The notes beneath the pieces were generated by a model, which saw nothing but the letters and a program-made list of their open reading frames with translations, was not told the origin of the DNA and ran no database searches. Both the position numbers and the translations under genes were made by a program. From a virus, in IMG/VR virus record IMGVR_UViG_3300033182_000250, positions 1 through 51,114 of that record: 51,114 nt of DNA. One strand, given 5' to 3'. Positions 45,470-51,114 of this stretch are shown here, piece after piece. Within the stretch, counting starts at the first letter, position 1; every line of letters starts with the position of its first letter.

Positions 45470-47505
45470 TGCCTTACCAAGAAGGAATGGACAAGCACTT
45501 AGTTACGCTTGCAGCTATTCAAAAATATGCAAAGCCTGTAGAGCAGAAAAATGTCACAACAGTGAATATTGAATATGCTACACGTAAATCAAAGTTAATG
45601 CTAGTTATTCTTCCTCAGTGGGCAGCCGAGTTTCCTCCATTTAACTTATGTCGCTTGTCCGCTGTTGCAAAACAAGCAGGATACGAAAGTCGTGTACTTG
45701 ATGGAAATATTAGAGCTTATCGGTATTACGAAAAACATGTAGCAGATAAACTTGATTATAAGTTGTGGGACCCAACGACAATTTGGCGGTGGACTCCAGG
45801 TAATTACGAAGAAATACATAAGCATATTGAACCTGTAATGTATGAATTACTTGAAGAAATTATAGAGTATAATCCAACACTGTTAGGTTTTACAATTTAT
45901 CAAATGAATGAAGAGCCTACAAAGTGGATGATACAAGAAGTTAAGAAGCGGTTGCCTAAGGTGCAAATTGCAGTAGGAGGACCAAATGTTCAAAAGGGTT
46001 ATTTCATAAAGAAGCCTTATTATGATTATGTAGTTGCAGGTGAAGGAGAAGAAGCAATTTTACAAATACTTGATCAAGTTGAATTTAACATAGAACACCC
46101 TAATCAAATTTATATCACACAACCAGAAAATCAAAGGCTTAATCTTAATAAGTTTCCTATGCCTGATTATGACCACATTAATTTTAATGATTATAAAGTT
46201 TCAAATGGTGTTACTACAGAACTTAGTCGAGGATGTATTGCAAAATGTACATTTTGTGAAGAAACACACTTTTGGAAATACAGACAACGCATGGCAGTCG
46301 ATGCTCTTGCAGAAGTAGAATATTTGTATAATGAAAAAGGTACAAGAGTATTTTGGTTTGTTGATAGTCTTGTAAACGGTAATTTAAATGAGCTACGAGG
46401 ATTTGCAAACGGTGTTATAGCAAAAGGACTTGATATTAAGTGGACTGGTTATGCTCGCAACGACGGACGCATGGATAAAGAGTATATGCAAGACCTTGCC
46501 GATAGCGGCTGTGTATATTTAAATTATGGCTGCGAATCTGCAAGTCAAAAAGTGTTAGATGACATGGATAAAAAAGTTACTGTTAAAGAAATGGAACAGA
46601 ACTTTAAAGACGGCGCCGCTGTCGGAATCCAAGCAGCAACTAACTGGATTGTAGCATTTCCTACAGAAGAATATCAGGACTATGCAGATACTTTAGCATT
46701 TTTGTGGCGTAATCGTAATACGAATATTAACAATATGAGTACCGGTATAGGCTTTGGCCAAGGTCCTGAAACTATTACAGGACAGAATCCAGATAAGTTT
46801 AATTTGTCGTATCAAAAGTATCTTGGACATTGGATTACTAAAGACTTTAAAATGGGCGGGACACACACTCATATGCGTGTTAAACTTATCAGTATGTATC
46901 TTGACCAAATTATTGGTGATAGAAAAATTAGTTACCCAGTAAGACCTAATTTACGTAAGTATCATTATGATATCAATTATACTGATCCGACTATACAAAA
47001 TGACATTGAGTATGAAAAGTTTGATTATAATATAATCAAACCAGATATTAATCCGTATGCAGACGGACTTGTAAATGAAATATGGCCATGGTTACGTATG
47101 ATATGGAGAACCCGTGGTAGTTACGAAACAACAGTTCGCTTTAGACCTGAGTTAGACGCACATGAATTCGGAAATGCATACGGCACAGGAAAATATACTG
47201 CAACCTTTAAGTTTAAAATTGATGTTAACGGAAATTGGAATGCGGACTTTGCATGGAACTTTAAACAAGAATGGGAACATAATCCTTACATTGAAGAACA
47301 TAGACAAGGTCCGTTTTTTGCACAAGACTTTAGTAAGATGGATAGTAATCCTGCTATACGTGCGAGAAAACTATCTAAACCTAGCTGGGGCATTGACGGA
47401 AGATCAAATGATGATTATAGCAAACTATTTGCCGAAGAAGATAAATTAAACAAAGAAGTTGACTGGTCTTTCAATTACGAATGGAAGGGAACAGGCAAAT
47501 GGTAA
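45469..47505 (+). CDS. B12-binding-type radical SAM protein
   Basis: 678 residues. Residues 40-210 resemble a cobalamin-binding Rossmann domain (LMLVILPQWAAEFPPFNLCR, LSAVAKQAGYESRVLDGN, VQIAVGGPNVQKG, YDYVVAGEGEEA), without an obvious DxHxxG motif, as in many such enzymes. The radical SAM motif is RGCIAKCTFC with Cys256/260/263, then WFVDSLVNGN, ARNDGRM and YGCESASQKVLDDM typical of the class. The C-terminal 200 residues, rich in aromatic and charged residues, are not recognised. Family members carry out methylations and other C-C bond chemistry; the substrate here is unknown. It has its own promoter-like sequence at 45395-45424, and converges on the next gene with 2 bases between stops. Confidence 0.85.
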   Translation: MPYQEGMDKHLVTLAAIQKYAKPVEQKNVTTVNIEYATRKSKLMLVILPQWAAEFPPFNLCRLSAVAKQAGYESRVLDGNIRAYRYYEKHVADKLDYKLWDPTTIWRWTPGNYEEIHKHIEPVMYELLEEIIEYNPTLLGFTIYQMNEEPTKWMIQEVKKRLPKVQIAVGGPNVQKGYFIKKPYYDYVVAGEGEEAILQILDQVEFNIEHPNQIYITQPENQRLNLNKFPMPDYDHINFNDYKVSNGVTTELSRGCIAKCTFCEETHFWKYRQRMAVDALAEVEYLYNEKGTRVFWFVDSLVNGNLNELRGFANGVIAKGLDIKWTGYARNDGRMDKEYMQDLADSGCVYLNYGCESASQKVLDDMDKKVTVKEMEQNFKDGAAVGIQAATNWIVAFPTEEYQDYADTLAFLWRNRNTNINNMSTGIGFGQGPETITGQNPDKFNLSYQKYLGHWITKDFKMGGTHTHMRVKLISMYLDQIIGDRKISYPVRPNLRKYHYDINYTDPTIQNDIEYEKFDYNIIKPDINPYADGLVNEIWPWLRMIWRTRGSYETTVRFRPELDAHEFGNAYGTGKYTATFKFKIDVNGNWNADFAWNFKQEWEHNPYIEEHRQGPFFAQDFSKMDSNPAIRARKLSKPSWGIDGRSNDDYSKLFAEEDKLNKEVDWSFNYEWKGTGKW

Positions 47506-47507
47506 AT

Positions 47508-48731
47508 TTATTTTTGTTGTAAGGTTAACAGAAAGTTATATAACGAATTTTTAGACAATGCAGAGGCAGTCATAACGTTGAAATTATGTATTAAAAGCTC
47601 TTTGTTTTTAAATCTCCAATCTATCCGTTCAGACTTACTCATAGCAGATAATTCGTTAGTAACACGAATTACTTCTTTTAATAGTTTTCGATAACGCATA
47701 GTTGTATCTTCTTCAAAGTCAAAACTTAAATCAAACCATTCGTCATAAAGTTTGTATCCTAATTCTTTTAAGTAATGATTACAACCAGGCTGACCAAAAA
47801 TAACAAACGGTTGAAAATACCCAATTGGTCTAAATGTTTTTTCACTGTAAAACATGCTAGTTTTATCTCGATCATCTGCTTGAGTTTCGTTTACTATTTG
47901 AAATATTGTTTGAGCATGTATATGACTATATGGAAATTCGCTAGTAGCCCAATTATTATTAAAATCTGTACGATCAACGACTAACGGTAATTTTTCTCTC
48001 CAATCCATTACTTGTTTATCAGTATAATCAGTTAAACCAAAGTTTTCTCTCCATTTAGCAGGATTTTCTGCAGGAACGATATTTTGACTTATTAGCATCC
48101 TATCTTTTATTTCACTATGCCATAACATAAAAGAAGCTAACGCTCGATGTGGCCGCCACAGTCGACTTAGGCTAGACGCCATTTTAGTTGTGTGGTGTTC
48201 TGTACAGTCTGATTTTACTTTAAAAAATTCTTTTTCTGCATTAACTTTTCCTCGAGCATCGTCATTTGTAACTACGCTTTCAAACGCAGGGAATGTAAAG
48301 ACATTTATTGGATCTACACTATTTTCTTTACAATACTGTGCCAAATTGTCGTTGTCTCTATGATTTGCAGATACATATATAATCTTTGACGGAGATACGT
48401 TGTATTTTTTGCAATTAAAATAAAGCATGTCAAAGAATGGAAACTCTTTAACAGGGCTAAATCCTTCAGTACTGTAATCGAATATAAAGAATGCTTTCCC
48501 TCCGCATAATCTTTTAAAATATTGAGGACGAATAAATCTAAATATATCAGTGGTAGGAGTCCAATTAGGATATCTTGCTAACCCATGAATAAAAATAGAT
48601 CTTGACAATTTTTTATATTTTTCTATATTTGAACTATACGTGTTACGTAGAAGATTCAAAAATACAGTATTTGAAAAATTTTCTATGTGGCCGTTGTTAT
48701 TGGAAAGAGAATTGCTCGGAATGTCTAACAT
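47508..48731 (-). CDS. Unrecognised family, glycosyltransferase-like C-terminus (copy 2, inverted)
   Basis: 407 residues on the minus strand. The C-terminal part FYSEKTFRPIGYFQPFVIFG, YLKELGYKLYDEWFDLSFDF and the middle LSRLWRPHRALASFML parallel the plus-strand protein at 44291. The N-terminal part (FFIFDYSTEGFSPVKEFPFF, KIIYVSANHRDNDNLAQYCK) is fuller here. Divergence is high at the protein level. The start has no visible Shine-Dalgarno site. A perfect minus-strand TATAAATA lies 29 bases upstream, so unlike the plus-strand genes around it this copy may be transcribed late. Function tentatively sugar transfer. Confidence 0.6.
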   Translation of the reverse strand: MLDIPSNSLSNNNGHIENFSNTVFLNLLRNTYSSNIEKYKKLSRSIFIHGLARYPNWTPTTDIFRFIRPQYFKRLCGGKAFFIFDYSTEGFSPVKEFPFFDMLYFNCKKYNVSPSKIIYVSANHRDNDNLAQYCKENSVDPINVFTFPAFESVVTNDDARGKVNAEKEFFKVKSDCTEHHTTKMASSLSRLWRPHRALASFMLWHSEIKDRMLISQNIVPAENPAKWRENFGLTDYTDKQVMDWREKLPLVVDRTDFNNNWATSEFPYSHIHAQTIFQIVNETQADDRDKTSMFYSEKTFRPIGYFQPFVIFGQPGCNHYLKELGYKLYDEWFDLSFDFEEDTTMRYRKLLKEVIRVTNELSAMSKSERIDWRFKNKELLIHNFNVMTASALSKNSLYNFLLTLQQK

Positions 48732-48745
48732 AAAAAAAATAAACC

Positions 48746-48753
48746 ATTAAATA
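48746..48753 (+). promoter_or_regulatory. Possible late box for the nucleotide-sugar dehydrogenase
   Basis: ATTAAATA, one base off NATAAATA, before AGGAGA (48767-48772) and the ATG at 48778. It forms an inverted repeat (TAAATA, six bases, TATTTA) with the minus-strand late box. Confidence 0.35.
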
Positions 48754-48759
48754 CGCATA

Positions 48760-48767
48760 TATTTATA
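48760..48767 (-). promoter_or_regulatory. Late promoter box on the minus strand
   Basis: TATAAATA on the minus strand, exact T4 late consensus, 29 bases before the start of the minus-strand gene at 48731. Its last base overlaps the ribosome site of the divergent plus-strand gene. Confidence 0.6.
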
Positions 48768-48777
48768 GGAGACAAAC

Positions 48778-50013
48778 ATGAACATTGGATTTATTGGAGT
48801 AGGCAAACTTGGAATGCCATGTGCAGAAGCAGTTGCGCAAAAAGGACATACAGTAGAAGGATATGACGTTGCACAAGTTAATAGTGACTATATTAATATA
48901 GTCGATTCTATTGAAAAAGTTGTAAAAGACAAGGACATCGTGTTTATTGCTGTGCCAACTCCTCACGATCCGGACTATGACGGAAATGCGCCTACGGCAT
49001 ATCTTCCACCAAAAGATTTTTCTTACGATATAGTTAAAAAAGTTCTTACAGAAGCAAACAAGTATATGAACAAAAATCAGTTACTTGTGTTGATTAGTAC
49101 AGTTCTTCCAGGTACAACTCGGAGACAATTTGTACAATTAGTTGACAATACAAGATTTGTGTATAATCCTTACTTGATTGCAATGGGTTCAGTTGCATGG
49201 GATATGGTAAATCCAGAAATGATAATGATTGGTACTGAAGATGGAACTGAAACTGGTGATGCGCATCAACTTGTAGAATTCTACAAAACTGTAATGGAAA
49301 ATGATCCACGTTATGTTATTGGTACTTGGGACGAATGCGAATGTATTAAGGTCTTCTATAACACATTTATATCAACTAAGATTAGTTTAGTTAACATGGT
49401 ACAAGACGTAGCAGAGCGTCAAGGTAACATTAATGTTGATGTTGTAACTAAAGCACTTGCTGAAAGTACAATGCGCATTATGGGCAAGCAGTATATGACT
49501 GCTGGCATGGGCGACGGCGGTGCGTGTCATCCACGTGATAATATTGCATTACGGTATCTAGCTGATGAGTTAAATCTTGGGTATGATTTATTTGATGCTA
49601 TTATGAATGCTAGAGAAATACAAGCAGAAAATCTTGCTAAAGAATTAGTACGGCATGCAGAAGAAAATGAATATCCAATTTATATACACGGTAAAGCATA
49701 TAAACCAAATGTTCCATATTTAGACGGTAGTTATAGTTTACTTGTAGGGTATTACTGTGAAGAGTTAGGATATCCTGTAACATATATTGATCCTTGTACA
49801 GGCGATGATGTACAACCAGAAGATCCAGGAGTATTTTTATTAGCACATTCTGCTGAAATTACGTATGAATATACCGGCAAAAAGCAGCACGATACATTAT
49901 ACTGCGTTATTCCGCCAAATAGTGTAGTCGTAGATCCGTGGCGTAAGTTTGATTCTAGTGTGAGTAAAGTAATTCATTATGGAAATACTAGAAATAGGAC
50001 TAGACATCGTTAA
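48778..50013 (+). CDS. UDP-glucose/GDP-mannose dehydrogenase family protein
   Basis: Probable NAD-dependent nucleotide-sugar 6-dehydrogenase making a uronic-acid-type donor. 411 residues. The NAD-binding GVGKLG lies at residues 7-12, VFIAVPTPHDPD and LISTVLPGTTRRQF follow, the FYNTFISTKISLVN helix carries the conserved Asn and Lys, and GGACHPRDN holds the catalytic Cys250 (family usual GGSCFPKD, so Lys is replaced by Arg). The C-terminal HGKAYKPNVPYLDGS matches the family's third domain. AGGAGA lies 5 bases before the ATG. It is placed next to glycosyltransferase-like genes, which fits donor-sugar supply. Confidence 0.88.
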   Translation: MNIGFIGVGKLGMPCAEAVAQKGHTVEGYDVAQVNSDYINIVDSIEKVVKDKDIVFIAVPTPHDPDYDGNAPTAYLPPKDFSYDIVKKVLTEANKYMNKNQLLVLISTVLPGTTRRQFVQLVDNTRFVYNPYLIAMGSVAWDMVNPEMIMIGTEDGTETGDAHQLVEFYKTVMENDPRYVIGTWDECECIKVFYNTFISTKISLVNMVQDVAERQGNINVDVVTKALAESTMRIMGKQYMTAGMGDGGACHPRDNIALRYLADELNLGYDLFDAIMNAREIQAENLAKELVRHAEENEYPIYIHGKAYKPNVPYLDGSYSLLVGYYCEELGYPVTYIDPCTGDDVQPEDPGVFLLAHSAEITYEYTGKKQHDTLYCVIPPNSVVVDPWRKFDSSVSKVIHYGNTRNRTRHR

Positions 50014-50035
50014 TAAATGATGCTATATTATAATA

Positions 50036-51079
50036 ATGTATGATATAGTATTCTTAGGTTCTGATACTGATACAGAATATAAAAGATTAAAGGTTAAATT
50101 TCCTACGTTAAAGCGAGCTGATTCTCTTGAACGTGCTCGCAAGTTAGCCTTCACAAAATTTTTCTGGATAGTTTGGAATGACATTGTTGTTAACGACGAG
50201 TTTGATTTTTCGTATAAAGTTTCTGAATGGGATGAAGAATACATACATGTTTTTAAAAATGGAGCACATTATAACGGTGTGTGTTTAGTTCCTAAGAAAC
50301 GAAAAATAGCAGACAAGGAATTTAAATATAGGTTCTTTGTTAATAGAAAAGAAATTGATGTATTAGCAAGTAATCCTAGGTTAATAGAATCTAAGTTTGA
50401 TATAACATTTATAAGTTATCAAGAACCTAATGCAGATAAAAATTGGAATATTTTAAGATCTCGTTTCCCACAAGCAATTAGAATAGAAAATGTAAAAGGT
50501 ATACATCAAGCACACATTGAAGCGGCAAAGTTGTGTAGCACTGAAATGTTTTGGGTAGTTGATGGCGATGCAGTTATACTCGACGATTTTAGTTTCGATT
50601 ATAGCGATCCTGAGAAATTTACAGTACATGTTTGGAGAAGCCGCAACCCAATAAATGACTTAGAATATGGGTACGGTGGTGTTAAATTATTACCTACGCA
50701 AATGACTTTAGATATGGATGTAACTACTCCAGATATGACAACAAGTATTTCGAAAAAATTTGTATCAGTTCCAAAAGTTTCGAATATTACAGAATTTAAC
50801 ACAGATCCGTTTAATACATGGAAATCGGCATTTAGAGAATGCGTTAAATTATCGAGTAAAACAATAGAAGGACAGATAAATGAGGAAACGGAGCGTCGAT
50901 TAAAAGTATGGACAACAATAGGCATAGATCGCCAGTTTGGAAATTTCGCAATTAAAGGCGCATTAGCTGGAACGAAGTTTGGCCATGCTAATAAAGATGA
51001 TCCTAATCAGTTGTTTTTTATAAATGATTATGATTGGTTGCATGAACAGTATTTAAAGGATAATCAATGTACGGAATAG
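50036..51079 (+). CDS. Tandem-domain glycosyltransferase-like protein (EPNA family)
   Basis: 347 residues. The second domain (residues 120-250) has DITFISYQEPNADKNWNILR, VKGIHQAHIEAAKLC and FWVVDGDAVILDDF with DxD at 176-178, matching the single-domain protein at 39195. The first 115 residues repeat the same pattern (DIVFLGSDTDTEYKRLKVKF, SLERARKLAFTKFFWIVWND), but DGD is replaced by Asn48-Asp-Ile, so that copy has probably lost metal binding. The C-terminal FNTWKSAFRECVKLSS parallels FQAWRAGFREGVKMC of the other protein. No clear ribosome site. The next gene begins 13 bases before its stop. Confidence 0.7.
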   Translation: MYDIVFLGSDTDTEYKRLKVKFPTLKRADSLERARKLAFTKFFWIVWNDIVVNDEFDFSYKVSEWDEEYIHVFKNGAHYNGVCLVPKKRKIADKEFKYRFFVNRKEIDVLASNPRLIESKFDITFISYQEPNADKNWNILRSRFPQAIRIENVKGIHQAHIEAAKLCSTEMFWVVDGDAVILDDFSFDYSDPEKFTVHVWRSRNPINDLEYGYGGVKLLPTQMTLDMDVTTPDMTTSISKKFVSVPKVSNITEFNTDPFNTWKSAFRECVKLSSKTIEGQINEETERRLKVWTTIGIDRQFGNFAIKGALAGTKFGHANKDDPNQLFFINDYDWLHEQYLKDNQCTE

Positions 51080-51114
51080 TAGGATACGGGTTTGTTGGCA
51101 GAGCAACACGAAAA
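51067..51114 (+). CDS. Second nucleotide-sugar dehydrogenase, N-terminus only (cut by window edge)
   Basis: 16 codons up to the right edge, reading MYGIVGYGFVGRATRK. GYGFVGRAT is the NAD-binding opening of the UDP-glucose/GDP-mannose dehydrogenase family. It starts with a 13-base overlap with the preceding gene. Too short for more than a family-level call. Confidence 0.55.
   Translation, partial: MYGIVGYGFVGRATRK

Noticed and set aside
49142-49167. TTGACA and TATAAT inside the dehydrogenase gene
   Set aside because: The spacer is only 14 bases, too short for sigma70.
1-51114. tRNA genes, CRISPR arrays, insertion sequences
   Set aside because: Gaps between genes are under 100 bases and none holds a cloverleaf or spaced repeats; no transposase motif was seen.

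Overview
This window is a block of a large, AT-rich T4-like myovirus genome, most likely from a marine phage (cyanophage/pelagiphage-type lineage). The evidence is a collinear set of T4-type genes: recombination nuclease gp46/gp47 and late sigma factor gp55 on the minus strand, then baseplate genes gp48-like, gp53, a hub-like protein, gp5, gp25, gp6 and a giant gp7, then tail fibre genes, on the plus strand. Promoters are of two T4-like kinds: host sigma70 consensus (TTGACA/TATAAT) and late NATAAATA boxes. I saw no tRNA, CRISPR array, insertion sequence or photosynthesis gene. No stretch over about 100 bases lacks a gene.

Layout. (1) 1-4228, minus strand: gp55, gp47 and gp46, read leftwards from two sigma70-type promoters. 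gp46 runs off the left edge and carries a 356-residue intein with a LAGLIDADG endonuclease, inserted inside its Walker A loop. (2) 4308-29374, plus strand: baseplate block, dominated by a single 5187-codon gene in the gp7 position. (3) 29397-36530: a small baseplate/tail protein, three tandem paralogous fibre proteins that share an N-terminal module but have different C-termini, and a further structural protein; several have late promoters. (4) 36586-51114: an accessory block of glycan-type enzymes. It holds two GT8-like glycosyltransferases, two proteins of another DxD glycosyltransferase-like family, two radical-SAM/SGNH-hydrolase gene pairs in tandem, a B12-binding-type radical SAM protein, two diverged copies of an unrecognised family in opposite orientation, and two nucleotide-sugar dehydrogenases (the second cut by the right edge).

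How it fits together. Region 1 supplies recombination/DNA processing and the switch to late transcription. Regions 2 and 3 build the baseplate and host-recognition apparatus under late control. Region 4 begins at a perfect sigma70 promoter lying inside a terminator-like hairpin that also covers the first gene's ribosome site, so it can be expressed early and separately from the late structural transcript. Its genes overlap by 1-16 bases, with internal sigma70-type promoters, and look like a pathway that makes and transfers a modified sugar. The target (host envelope, virion protein or other) cannot be read from the sequence. This tandem radical-SAM/SGNH/glycosyltransferase block is the best candidate here for an undescribed system.
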